64,000 bases of DNA from JBCCOW01 sp039025855 (lineage in GTDB: Bacteria > Planctomycetota > Phycisphaerae > Phycisphaerales > Phycisphaeraceae). The position numbers and the translations under genes are program-made. The notes under the pieces were generated by a model. It made no database searches, was not told the origin of the DNA, and was given only the letters and a program-made list of their open reading frames with translations. The first letter of the stretch is position 1. Each line of letters opens with the position of its first letter. This document shows positions 24,869-33,229 of this stretch, piece after piece. The stretch lies in NCBI GenBank assembly GCA_039025855.1, contig JBCCNL010000011.1:13540-77539 (forward strand). Direction: 5' to 3'.

Positions 24869-26938
24869 CTAACCCACCAACGCCTGCCCCGGCATCAACG
24901 GCGGCATGGGTGCCCCCATCGCGTCCGACACCGCCCGGATCAGCTCCACCTCCGGCGTCGTCACCTCCCGGTCGGCCGACACCACCGTCGCCGCCGCCCG
25001 GATCACCCGCCGCTTGTCCGCGGGCCGCAACGCCTCGATCGCATCGAGCGCATCGTCCAGCTCGCCCAGGTTCGACGTCGGCATCGATGAATGCGTCAGC
25101 CGCACCTCCAACGCCTCCAGCCCCAGTGCGTACGCCACCTCCTGCTGCTCTTGTTCAGGGTGACCCACCCGCGCCAATGCACCCAGCACACGCCGTACCG
25201 GTACCGCCAACGCCACCATCGTCTGCCGACCCTCCCGCCGCGGCGGCGGACGGAACGCCCGCAACACCAAACGCCGCAGCACCCACTCAAACAAGCTCAC
25301 CTGACCGTCCGCCCGCACCAACACATCCACGTTCGCCACAAACCCGTCACGCTTGCCCGCGTCCCACCCTCGCAGGCTCGGCAGCGCCAGCTCCAGCAAC
25401 GGCAACCGCCAACGCGGATCGACCCGCGGCGACGCCTCCACCAGCCGCTTCATCAGCCCGGCCGTGTCCTTGTCAATCCGCTTCTTGAACTGGCTCCACT
25501 GCTCCGCCCGCGCCGCCGCCCCCGGGTCCAGCAACAGTACGTACACCAGCGCCTCCGCGCTCAGCCCACCGCGTGCCGCCTGCTTGAGCGCCTCGGGGAT
25601 CTCCTCCAGCAGGGCATGGGCATACCGCACATGCTCCGGCGTCGGCTGCCCGATCTGCTCCACGGCACTAGGCCTGCGCGACCCACCTGAGAGCGCAGCC
25701 GCACCAGCTATCCCCGCAGCCCCGCCCGGCAGCCCCGGGATCGACGGCACTCCCGGAATCTGAGGCACCCCTGGGATCGGCGGGATCGTGGCCCGCGACC
25801 CCGATGACTTGCCGCCACCACTGTCCTCGATGACATTCACATCCGCGACCGGCTCGAGATACTGCCCGTCCCACGACGGCTGCACCCGCTTGATCCGCTC
25901 GGGCAGCGGCGGGTGCGTCGCCATCGCCCCGCCGATCCACGAGCTCACCGCTGACGCGAAGAACATGTGGCTGATCTCCTCGGCATGCCCGTTCTCAACC
26001 TTCGCCCCGTACACCCCGCCGCCGATCTTCTTCAGCGCATCAGCGATCCCGTCCGGCTGCCGCGTGAACTGCACCGCCGCCGCGTCCGCCAAGTACTCCC
26101 GTTGCCGCGATACCGCCGCCTTGATCAGCTTGCCCGCGACCACCCCGATAAACCCGATCGCGATCAGAGCGATCCCCGCCAGCGCGATGACAATCTTGCC
26201 CTTCGCGTCGTCGTTGTTCCGCCTGGACCGGACCGCGCTGGAGTAGAACGCCGACCGCAGGGCGAGCTGACCGAGCAGCCCGATCAGGATGATGCCGTGG
26301 ATGATGCCGATCAGGCGGATGCTCAGCCGCATATCCCCGTTGAGGATGTGGCTGAACTCGTGGGCAACCACACCCTGCAACTCTTCGCGGTCGAACGCCT
26401 CCATCGCCCCGCGCGTCACGCCGATCACCGCGTCCTCCGGCGCATACCCCGCCGCGAACGCGTTGATCCCGCCCTCGCCGTCCATGACATACACCGGCGG
26501 TACCGGCGTCCCCGACGCGATCGCCATCTCCTCGACCACGTTCAACAGCCGCTGCTCCGCCAAGTCCTTCCGCTGCGGGTCATCCCGGTCCAGCAGCCGC
26601 CCCCCCATCAGCTCCGCGACCGACTTCCCGCCCCCCGACTTGAGCGCACTGATCTTGTACAGCGATCCGCCCCCCACCAGCAGCATCACCCCCAGACTCA
26701 CCACCGCGAACAGCCCCGGGTTAAGTAACAACTCAACGAGCGAAGGCGGAGCCGACGCGGTCTGCCCCAACCCCGTCGGGACCCCGCCCCCGTCGTCCGC
26801 CGCCCCGGTCAGCACAACCAGCGTGATCGCAAGGGTCAGGTACGTCGCCGCGATGATCCCGACCACCGCCACGATAAACAGCACTACCAGCCGGCCCGAC
26901 CGCTTGCGAGCGACATCCTGGTGTTCAAAGAAGTCCAT
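24869..26938 (-). CDS. M48-family membrane metalloprotease with TerB-like C-terminal region
   Basis: A 689-residue membrane zinc protease related to HtpX. The N-terminal half has two leading membrane segments (about residues 15-45 and 70-92), the zinc site HEFSH at residues 193-197 with the third ligand Glu281 in REYLADA, and two further membrane segments between them. HtpX itself is about 290 residues; here ~330 extra residues follow a Gly/Pro-rich linker (repeats of IPGVP type near residue 380). The last ~70 residues (PADKRRVIRAAATVVSADRE then VTTPEVELIRAVSDAMG) resemble a TerB-like helical domain. ATG at 26938 is used; a TTG two codons upstream is unlikely. lemA lies just upstream, a common pairing in bacteria. 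Confidence 0.85.
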   Translation of the reverse strand: MDFFEHQDVARKRSGRLVVLFIVAVVGIIAATYLTLAITLVVLTGAADDGGGVPTGLGQTASAPPSLVELLLNPGLFAVVSLGVMLLVGGGSLYKISALKSGGGKSVAELMGGRLLDRDDPQRKDLAEQRLLNVVEEMAIASGTPVPPVYVMDGEGGINAFAAGYAPEDAVIGVTRGAMEAFDREELQGVVAHEFSHILNGDMRLSIRLIGIIHGIILIGLLGQLALRSAFYSSAVRSRRNNDDAKGKIVIALAGIALIAIGFIGVVAGKLIKAAVSRQREYLADAAAVQFTRQPDGIADALKKIGGGVYGAKVENGHAEEISHMFFASAVSSWIGGAMATHPPLPERIKRVQPSWDGQYLEPVADVNVIEDSGGGKSSGSRATIPPIPGVPQIPGVPSIPGLPGGAAGIAGAAALSGGSRRPSAVEQIGQPTPEHVRYAHALLEEIPEALKQAARGGLSAEALVYVLLLDPGAAARAEQWSQFKKRIDKDTAGLMKRLVEASPRVDPRWRLPLLELALPSLRGWDAGKRDGFVANVDVLVRADGQVSLFEWVLRRLVLRAFRPPPRREGRQTMVALAVPVRRVLGALARVGHPEQEQQEVAYALGLEALEVRLTHSSMPTSNLGELDDALDAIEALRPADKRRVIRAAATVVSADREVTTPEVELIRAVSDAMGAPMPPLMPGQALVG

Positions 26939-26944
26939 AGGCAA

Positions 26945-27032
26945 AGTGATAAACGATGAATGATCAGTGATGAATACCGAGAGTGGCTACAGGTACCAGC
27001 CATTCATCATTCATCACTTATGACTTATCACT
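26945..27032. repeat. 7-base-word hairpin between lemA and the M48 gene
   Basis: Two 31-base arms (26945-26975 and 27002-27032) match at 24 of 31 positions as an inverted repeat. Both are made of 7-base words such as ATTCATC, ACTTATG and ACTTATC. The right arm touches the TGA stop of lemA, and read from lemA it is purine-rich. It fills nearly the whole gap to the next gene. Confidence 0.82.
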
Positions 27033-27631
27033 CAGCTGAACGATACCTGAGGGGCCTCGCGCTGCGACGCCTCTTCGATCTCGTAATAGGCCGCGTCATC
27101 GAAGCCGAAGATGTTCGCGAAGATCACCGGCGGGAAGTTCTGCTTGTACGTGTTGTACGTGTTCACGCCGTCGTTGTAGGCCTGCCGTGAGAAGGCGACC
27201 TTGTTCTCGGTCGCGGTCAGCTCTTCAGTGAGCTGCATCATGTTCTGGTTGGCCTTGAGGTCCGGATATGCCTCGGCCACCGCCATCAGCCGGCCGAGTG
27301 CGCCCTCGAGCATGCCCTCGGACGCGGCGAGCTCCTTCATCTGAGCCAGCTTGGTCGGGTCGCCATCGACATTGATCTGCGCCTGCGTCGCCTTGGCCCG
27401 GGCGTTGAGGACCGCTTCGAGCGTGTCCTTCTCGTGGGCCATATACCCCTTGGCGGTCTCGACGAGGTTCGGGATCAGGTCGTGCCGCCGCTTGAGCTGG
27501 ACATCGATCTGCGCGAAGCCGTTCTTCGTGCGTTCCCGCAGCGTGACCAGCCGGTTGTAGATGCCGATCACGTAGAGCACGATGGCGATGACGATGACCA
27601 GCAGGACAACGCCGATGATGATGGGCCACAT
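27032..27631 (-). CDS. lemA: LemA family protein
   Basis: A 199-residue membrane-anchored LemA protein. An N-terminal membrane helix (IIIGVVLLVIVIAIVLYVIGIYN) leads to the family core: LRERTKNGFAQIDVQLKRRHDLIPNLVE split over about residues 30-60, then helical coiled segments ending AYNDGVNTYNTYKQNFP and FANIFGF. LemA proteins have four helices and unclear function, and are often next to M48 or TPM-domain genes, as here. GGAG lies upstream of the ATG. Confidence 0.92.
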   Translation of the reverse strand: MWPIIIGVVLLVIVIAIVLYVIGIYNRLVTLRERTKNGFAQIDVQLKRRHDLIPNLVETAKGYMAHEKDTLEAVLNARAKATQAQINVDGDPTKLAQMKELAASEGMLEGALGRLMAVAEAYPDLKANQNMMQLTEELTATENKVAFSRQAYNDGVNTYNTYKQNFPPVIFANIFGFDDAAYYEIEEASQREAPQVSFS

Positions 27632-27904
27632 ATGCGGTCTCCGTTGGAGGGACTAAAGCAACCGGACAATAACAGGCACAGCCACGGCCCAACTGCGACC
27701 GCATATGCGGATCGTCGCAGATTCGCGAAGCACGGGCAAACACCTCGGCTACGACGGTATCTGACTGGCCGCTTGACAGCATCTACAACACCGCTTCGAT
27801 GGATCTTGAAAGATCTAACCGCCACAAGACCGCCCGGTTTCGCCAACACGCGAGACAACGAACCAACGCCGGATCGCTCCGCTTCACAGCTAGACATCAA
27901 CGGA
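27632..27904. other. Intergenic region before lemA
   Basis: A 273-base gap between lemA and the glycosyltransferase-like gene, both on the minus strand. It probably carries the lemA promoter. ACCGCATATGCGGA around 27697-27711 is a short palindrome. I see no gene, tRNA or word-repeat element here. Confidence 0.5.
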
Positions 27905-28822
27905 TCAGCCCCGGCGTTTGCGGAGCTCGCCCAGGCGATGGCGGGCGAAATCGGTCGCGCGGTGCGTAAGCGTCTTCCGGTAGACCGGCAGGCCCCGCGA
28001 CCGGTACGCCACGATCAGCGTCTCGGCATCCGCGTCCGGATGGGCCTCGAAGAGCCGCTGGGCTTCGAGCCGGTAGTTGGCCCGCGGCGAGAGCCCGTTG
28101 GCCAGCATGGACCAGCCGTCGTAGTAGTGCTCGATCACGTCGTCGGCGGTGCTGACCCGGCTGTGGGTGCCCAGCAGGTAGCTCATTGCGATCTGCTCGG
28201 CGGTGTACGTCCGGAACGCCTTGTGCACGCCGTCGTGAACCCCCAGAGCCTCGTCGAAGCGGTCGACTAGTGTGGGGTGCAGGCCCAGCACGCCGGCGTT
28301 CCACATGCGCCAGGCTCGGGCAAACCGGTAACCCCGGCCATCGGGCCCCGGCACCGTCTGCTGCGGGAACCGCCCGACCAGCGACCGACGCTTGGCCTTG
28401 AGCGACAGCGATGGCCGACCTTCCGCCTTGTGCATCACGCTCCGCCCCGGACCGATCCGCTCGGCGAGCAGACGCGGCGACCGCCGAAACACCACGTCCG
28501 TATCGATCGACACGACCGGCCCACCCACCGTCTCCAAGAGCCATCGCAGCAGCTGGATCCGGGCCCGGAAAAACAGACGATCTTCCCCCTTCCACGCCTC
28601 GAACTGCTCAGCATCCAGGGGCTGGACCGTCACCGGCCAGCCTTCGAACGCCGCTGCCTGATCGGTCACCACCCGGAAGCGGACGCCGGACCGGTCTTCG
28701 CCCAGCTCCGCAAACGCCGAGCACAAACAGAGCTTGGCCTCCGCGATGTACTCCTCCGCCCCTCCGGTGATCAGCAGGACGTAGGTCAGGTCTTGGGTTG
28801 CCGGGTCAGATGCTTGGCTCAC
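27905..28822 (-). CDS. Probable GT-A fold glycosyltransferase (GTG start)
   Basis: A 305-residue soluble protein. VVSIDTDVVFRRSP near residue 105 gives a DXD-type metal-nucleotide-sugar motif after a hydrophobic strand, and RMWNAGVLGLHP near residue 170 is the NAG/NSG-like acceptor loop of GT8-type enzymes. The N-terminus (TYVLLITGGAEEYIAEAKLCL) fits a nucleotide-binding strand. The GTG at 28822 follows an AGGGGG tract. No signal peptide or membrane segment. Donor and acceptor sugars are unknown. Rho lies 123 bases upstream on the same strand but is probably a separate unit. Confidence 0.6.
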   Translation of the reverse strand: MSQASDPATQDLTYVLLITGGAEEYIAEAKLCLCSAFAELGEDRSGVRFRVVTDQAAAFEGWPVTVQPLDAEQFEAWKGEDRLFFRARIQLLRWLLETVGGPVVSIDTDVVFRRSPRLLAERIGPGRSVMHKAEGRPSLSLKAKRRSLVGRFPQQTVPGPDGRGYRFARAWRMWNAGVLGLHPTLVDRFDEALGVHDGVHKAFRTYTAEQIAMSYLLGTHSRVSTADDVIEHYYDGWSMLANGLSPRANYRLEAQRLFEAHPDADAETLIVAYRSRGLPVYRKTLTHRATDFARHRLGELRKRRG

Positions 28823-28945
28823 GGGCCCCCTCTCGATCTCGCGTCCAATCTCTCATCGAACGATCGGGCCTTGGACATCAATCCACCTCGCGGCTTGGCC
28901 TTGACCAATCGGCGGACCCGCGTCCGGGCTGCCGCCGCCGCGGGA

Positions 28946-30343
28946 TCAGTCGTTCGACATCGTCAGCAGGAACTCGGCGTTGGTCTTTGCCTTCTTCAGC
29001 CGAGACTTCAGCAGCTCCATCGCTTCGACGACGTTCATGTCGGCCAGGACCTTGCGGAGCCGGTAGACCAGCTTGAGCTCGGTCGGGTCCATCAGCAGCT
29101 CCTCGCGGCGGGTGCCGGAGGCGGCGATGTCGATCGCGGGGTAGACCCGCTTCTCGACGAGGCGGCGGTCGAGGTGCAGCTCGGAGTTACCCGTGCCCTT
29201 GAACTCCTCGAAGATGATGTCGTCGGCCTTGGAGCCGGTGTCGACCAGCGCGGTGGCGATGATGGTGAGCGAGCCGCCGTCCTCGATCGAGCGGGCGGAA
29301 CCGAAGAACTTCTTGGGGCGTTGCAGGGCGTTGGCGTCGAGGCCGCCGGTCAGGATCTTGCCCGACTGCGGGACCTCGGCGTTGTAGGCCCGGGCCATGC
29401 GGGTGATCGAGTCCATGAGGATCACGACGTGGTCGCCGTACTCGACCGCACGACGCGCCTTCTCCATGACCATCTCGCAGACCTGCACGTGGCGGGAGGT
29501 GTTCTCGTCGAACGTCGACGCGACGACCTCGACTTCCGGCGGGGTGTTCTCGCGGAAGTCGGTGACCTCTTCAGGGCGTTCGTCGATGAGCAGCACAAAC
29601 ACGCGGACGTGGGGGTAGTTGACGATGACCGAGTTGGCCATCTTCTGGAGCAGGACCGTCTTGCCGGTACGCGGCGGGGCGACGATCAGGGCACGCTGAC
29701 CCTTGCCGACCGGGGCGACCAGGTCGACGATCCGCATCTCCATGTTCGACTCGTCCTCGGGCGTTTCCATCACGTACCGCTCGCGGGGGTGCAGCGGGGT
29801 AAGGTCTTCGAACTCGACGATCTCGTTGATCTTGTCGGGGGACTGCCCGTTGATCGCGTCGACGCGGAGCAGCGCGAAGTAGCGCTCCGACTCCTTGGGC
29901 GGCCGGATGGTGCCTTGTACGACGTGCCCCACCTTGAGTCCAAAGCGTCGGATCTGCGAGGGGGAGACGTAGATGTCGTCAGGACAGGCCAGGTAGGACA
30001 TCGCGGGGCTGCGGAGGAAACCGAAGCCATCGGGGAGGATCTCGAGAACGCCTTCGCCGTACATCAGGCCTTGGCCCGCGATGTGGGTCTGGAGGATCTC
30101 GAAGATCAGGTCCTGCTTCTTGTAGTCCTCGGGCTTCTCGACGCCCTCGCCCTTGGCGATCTCGTGCAGTTCGTCGATCTCCATGCGCTGGAGGTCGCGG
30201 ACCGTGATCTCGTCCTCGGCCTTGGCCTTCTCGTAGCGGGCCTGCGTCTCGTCGTCGAGCTGCTGATCGCGCTCGGCATCGGACGACGCGGTGGGCTTCT
30301 TGGAGGAGGACTTCTTTTTACGGGTAGTGGACTTGGCAGCCAT
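28946..30343 (-). CDS. rho: Transcription termination factor Rho
   Basis: Hexameric RNA-dependent ATPase that ends untranslated transcripts. The 465 residues include a Lys/Ser-rich N-terminal extension (~45 residues), the Rho N-terminal helix domain, the cold-shock-like RNA-binding domain (GVLEILPDGFGFLRSP, YVSPSQIRRFGLKVGHVV), the Walker A site IVAPPRTGKTVLLQK, Walker B VFVLLIDERPEEVTD, and Q/R-loop segments to the C-terminal LLTMSND. All motor motifs are intact. Ser- and Lys-rich extensions are common in planctomycete Rho. It is downstream of coaE by 162 bases. Confidence 0.98.
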   Translation of the reverse strand: MAAKSTTRKKKSSSKKPTASSDAERDQQLDDETQARYEKAKAEDEITVRDLQRMEIDELHEIAKGEGVEKPEDYKKQDLIFEILQTHIAGQGLMYGEGVLEILPDGFGFLRSPAMSYLACPDDIYVSPSQIRRFGLKVGHVVQGTIRPPKESERYFALLRVDAINGQSPDKINEIVEFEDLTPLHPRERYVMETPEDESNMEMRIVDLVAPVGKGQRALIVAPPRTGKTVLLQKMANSVIVNYPHVRVFVLLIDERPEEVTDFRENTPPEVEVVASTFDENTSRHVQVCEMVMEKARRAVEYGDHVVILMDSITRMARAYNAEVPQSGKILTGGLDANALQRPKKFFGSARSIEDGGSLTIIATALVDTGSKADDIIFEEFKGTGNSELHLDRRLVEKRVYPAIDIAASGTRREELLMDPTELKLVYRLRKVLADMNVVEAMELLKSRLKKAKTNAEFLLTMSND

Positions 30344-30505
30344 CGTAGAAACGGAATTCCTGGTCGGAGGGGAGGCCTACCGGAGTGAGGCCGAGGTGGG
30401 GGATCCCATCGCGGGGATGGGGAGACAAGAAGGGACCGACGGGGTCGGCGGATAAGGGGAGGGAGGAGACCGGGCGGGGCCCGATCCAACAACGGTTCCT
30501 GAAAG

Positions 30506-31141
30506 TCACAAAGGGGGAGAAAGCAGGGACCGAACGGTCCGGCGGATCGGTTCAAGAATCTGTTCCCGATCCCCCGCGTTCGTGATCACATCATCGGCAC
30601 GCTCACGCCGGGTGTCAAGCGGAGCCTGCTGGGCTTCACGACGGTCCAGCTCGGCCGCGTCCCACCCCCGCGACACCACCCGCTCCAGCCGCACCTGGCG
30701 CGGCGCTTCGACCAACACCAGCCGGTCACACGACGCATCCAGTCCCGTCTCGATCAGCAGCGGGCAGTCTTCGACTACGAAACGGATCGCCGGGTCTTCC
30801 GTGTAGGCCGCGTGCAACGCCGCCCGCCCCGCCGCGACCCGCGGATGCACCAACTTCTCCAGCCGAGCCAAAGCCTCGGGGTCCGAGAACACCCGACGCC
30901 CCACCGCCGCGCGGTCCAGCATCCCGTCCGCCGCCCGAACCTCTGGCCCCCACCACGAGACCAGCTCGTCCACCACCGCCGGCTCCGCCAGCACCCCACG
31001 AGCCAACACATCCGCATCCACCACACCCCCGCCCAGCTCCGCCATCACCGCCGCCACCGTGCTCTTCCCCGACCCCGGCTGGCCCATCAAACCCACGACC
31101 GGCTTGCGAATCACATCAACATCAACCGACACACCGTCCAT
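30506..31141 (-). CDS. coaE: Dephospho-CoA kinase
   Basis: Last step of coenzyme A synthesis: phosphorylates the 3'-hydroxyl of dephospho-CoA. The 211-residue P-loop kinase has VVGLMGQPGSGKSTVAAVM near the N-terminus, the substrate motif DADVLARGVL, LEKLVHPRVAAGR in the lid region, and VEDCPLLIETGLDASCD (family CPLLFE-like loop). Length and order are normal. It is divergent from pilB, with a 194-base intergenic region. Confidence 0.95.
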   Translation of the reverse strand: MDGVSVDVDVIRKPVVGLMGQPGSGKSTVAAVMAELGGGVVDADVLARGVLAEPAVVDELVSWWGPEVRAADGMLDRAAVGRRVFSDPEALARLEKLVHPRVAAGRAALHAAYTEDPAIRFVVEDCPLLIETGLDASCDRLVLVEAPRQVRLERVVSRGWDAAELDRREAQQAPLDTRRERADDVITNAGDREQILEPIRRTVRSLLSPPL

Positions 31142-31204
31142 CTCCCCAGCCTAGCACCCCACGGCCACTCGTCCGATCACGCCATCCGTTCACCATTCAA
31201 GAGC

Positions 31205-31234
31205 TTGCGGACCCGGGGACCCCCCGCGCATAAT
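31205..31234 (+). promoter_or_regulatory. Possible promoter of the pilus motor genes
   Basis: TTGCGG at 31205-31210 and CATAAT at 31229-31234 are 18 bases apart on the plus strand, about 100 bases before the first pilB. The -10 is a one-mismatch sigma-70 box. It would serve the pilB-pilT-pilB-pilC run. Confidence 0.45.
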
Positions 31235-31335
31235 ACGGATTCTGGAGTCATCCCTAGCTCCAACCGACCCTCCGCGGTCACCCGCCAGGCTCCCCCCTGC
31301 CGAAGTCTTCGCTGTCCCCTCCTGATCTGATCTCT

Positions 31336-33120
31336 ATGGCCCGTAGTAAACGCCTCAAGCTCGGCGAACTGCTCCGACAGTGGGGCATCATCGACGACCA
31401 GCAAACCGAAGAAGCCCTCAAGATCGCCAAGGGCTCCGGCAAACGCGTCGGCGAGACCCTCATCGACCTCGGCTACGTCTCCGACAACGACATCGCCAAA
31501 GCCCTCGCCTCGCAGACCGGCATGGAGTTCGTCGATCTGGACATGGCCAACGTCATCGACAAAAAGAACCTCGACCTCATCCCCAAGGACCTGATCCGGA
31601 AGTACCAGATCCTGCCCCTCGGGGAGTCCGGCAACAAGCTCAAGGTCCTGGTCCACGACCCGATGGACCTCGCACTGATCGACGACCTCCGCTTCCGCCT
31701 CTCCCGCGACATCGAGCTCGCCCTCGCCGCCAAGTCCAAGATCAAGGACTACATCGACACCATCTTCTCCGAGACCAAGGCGAGCATCGACCAGCTCACC
31801 CAGGACCTCTCGGTCGACATGTCGATCGACGCCTCGATGGACATGTCGATGGACCAGTCGATCGACGTCGACGCCGCACCCGAAGACGCTGAGGACGGCA
31901 ACGCCGCGCCGATCATCAAGCTGGTGAACCAGATCATCGCCGAGGCGGTCCACCGCCGTGCGTCGGACATCCACATCGAGCCCTTCGAGGACCGCGTCCG
32001 CCTGCGCTACCGCATCGACGGCGTCTGCGTCGAGCTCGACCGCATCCCCAAACGCACTCAGGGCTCGGTTATCGCCCGGCTCAAGATCATCGCCGGCGTC
32101 CGCGTCGAAGAGAAACGCGTCCCCCAGGACGGCCGCATCAAGATGAAGATCAGCGGCAAGATCATCGACTTCCGCGTCTCCTTCTGCCCCGCCTACCACG
32201 GCGAGTCCGTCGTCCTGCGTATCCTCCGCCCCGAAGCCGCCAAGCTCGGCCTCCGCAACCTCGGCATGCAGGAGGACACCCTCGAAGGGTTCAACGACAT
32301 CATCCGTCGGCCCAACGGCATCTTCCTCGTCACTGGGCCCACCGGCTCCGGCAAGACCACCTCGCTCTACTCCGCCCTCAACGAGCTCAACACCCCCGAT
32401 ACCAAGATCATCACCGCCGAAGACCCCGTCGAATACAACTTCAAGGGGATTAACCAGTGCCAGGTCAACATGAATATTGACCCGCCGCTGAGTTTCGCCC
32501 GCATCCTCCGGGCCATGCTGCGTCAGGCGCCGAACATCATCCTCGTCGGTGAGATCCGTGACAAAGAGGTCGGCGAGGTCGCCGTCCAGGCCGCGCTGAC
32601 CGGGCACATGGTCTTCAGCACGCTGCACACCAATGACGCCCCCTCAGCCATCACGCGTCTGACCGACATGGGGCTCAAGCCGTTCCTCGTCGCCTCGTCG
32701 ATCCAGGCTGTGCTCGCCCAGCGGCTCGTCCGCGTGCTCTGCGAAGACTGCAAAGAGGTCGACGACGACCCGAACCCCCGGCTCATGCAGCTCTGCGGCA
32801 TCACCCCCGAAGAGATCGAGGGCCACACCCTGTACAAGCCCGGCGGCTGCCAGCACTGCTCCGGCACCGGCTACCGCGGCCGGCGTGGCGTCTACGAGCT
32901 GATGCCGATGAACGCCGAGATCCGCGAACTCGCCTTCCAACGCGCCACCGTCAGCCAGCTCCGCAAAGCCGCCCAGAACGCCGGCATGCGTAACCTGCTG
33001 GGCGACGGCGTCCGCAAAGTCCTCGCCGGTCAGACCACCCTCCGCGAGATCTCCAAGATCGCGCAGGTCGAAGGCACGATCGACGAAGACGCCGACCTCG
33101 AAGAAGAGATAGCCGTGTGA
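31336..33120 (+). CDS. pilB: Type IV pilus/type II secretion assembly ATPase (copy 1)
   Basis: PilB/GspE-type hexameric ATPase that drives pilin extension or pseudopilus assembly. The N-terminal MshEN-type domain (LGELLRQWGIIDDQQTEEAL, residues 9-28 onward) is of a kind that can bind c-di-GMP. An unusual Asp/Met/Ser linker (about residues 158-182) separates it from the motor. Walker A is GPTGSGKTTSLYS near residue 334, Walker B region ILVGEIRDKE, and there are two Cys pairs (CEDC and CQHC) forming the zinc site. First gene of the motor cluster. A 7-base-word hairpin starts six bases after its stop. Confidence 0.94.
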   Translation: MARSKRLKLGELLRQWGIIDDQQTEEALKIAKGSGKRVGETLIDLGYVSDNDIAKALASQTGMEFVDLDMANVIDKKNLDLIPKDLIRKYQILPLGESGNKLKVLVHDPMDLALIDDLRFRLSRDIELALAAKSKIKDYIDTIFSETKASIDQLTQDLSVDMSIDASMDMSMDQSIDVDAAPEDAEDGNAAPIIKLVNQIIAEAVHRRASDIHIEPFEDRVRLRYRIDGVCVELDRIPKRTQGSVIARLKIIAGVRVEEKRVPQDGRIKMKISGKIIDFRVSFCPAYHGESVVLRILRPEAAKLGLRNLGMQEDTLEGFNDIIRRPNGIFLVTGPTGSGKTTSLYSALNELNTPDTKIITAEDPVEYNFKGINQCQVNMNIDPPLSFARILRAMLRQAPNIILVGEIRDKEVGEVAVQAALTGHMVFSTLHTNDAPSAITRLTDMGLKPFLVASSIQAVLAQRLVRVLCEDCKEVDDDPNPRLMQLCGITPEEIEGHTLYKPGGCQHCSGTGYRGRRGVYELMPMNAEIRELAFQRATVSQLRKAAQNAGMRNLLGDGVRKVLAGQTTLREISKIAQVEGTIDEDADLEEEIAV

Positions 33121-33125
33121 TGTCC

Positions 33126-33226
33126 GAGGTTGTAGGTGGTAGGTCGTAGGTTGTAGCCAAACCTTCGATCGCCAAGCCGCTGCCGATTCCAGCACCTACA
33201 GCCTACCACCTACAACCTACCACCTC
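33126..33226. repeat. 7-base-word hairpin between pilB copy 1 and pilT
   Basis: Arms at 33126-33156 and about 33196-33226 match at 27 of 31 positions as an inverted repeat. They are tandem 7-base words of the type CCTACNA (complement TNGTAGG), varying at one position. The element starts six bases after the pilB stop and ends three bases before the pilT ATG, so it fills the gap and leaves little room for a normal ribosome binding site. Confidence 0.88.
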
Positions 33227-33229
33227 TCT

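Noticed and set aside
28277..30388. A 703-codon open frame opposite rho
   Set aside because: Shadow of rho; rho has all motor motifs.
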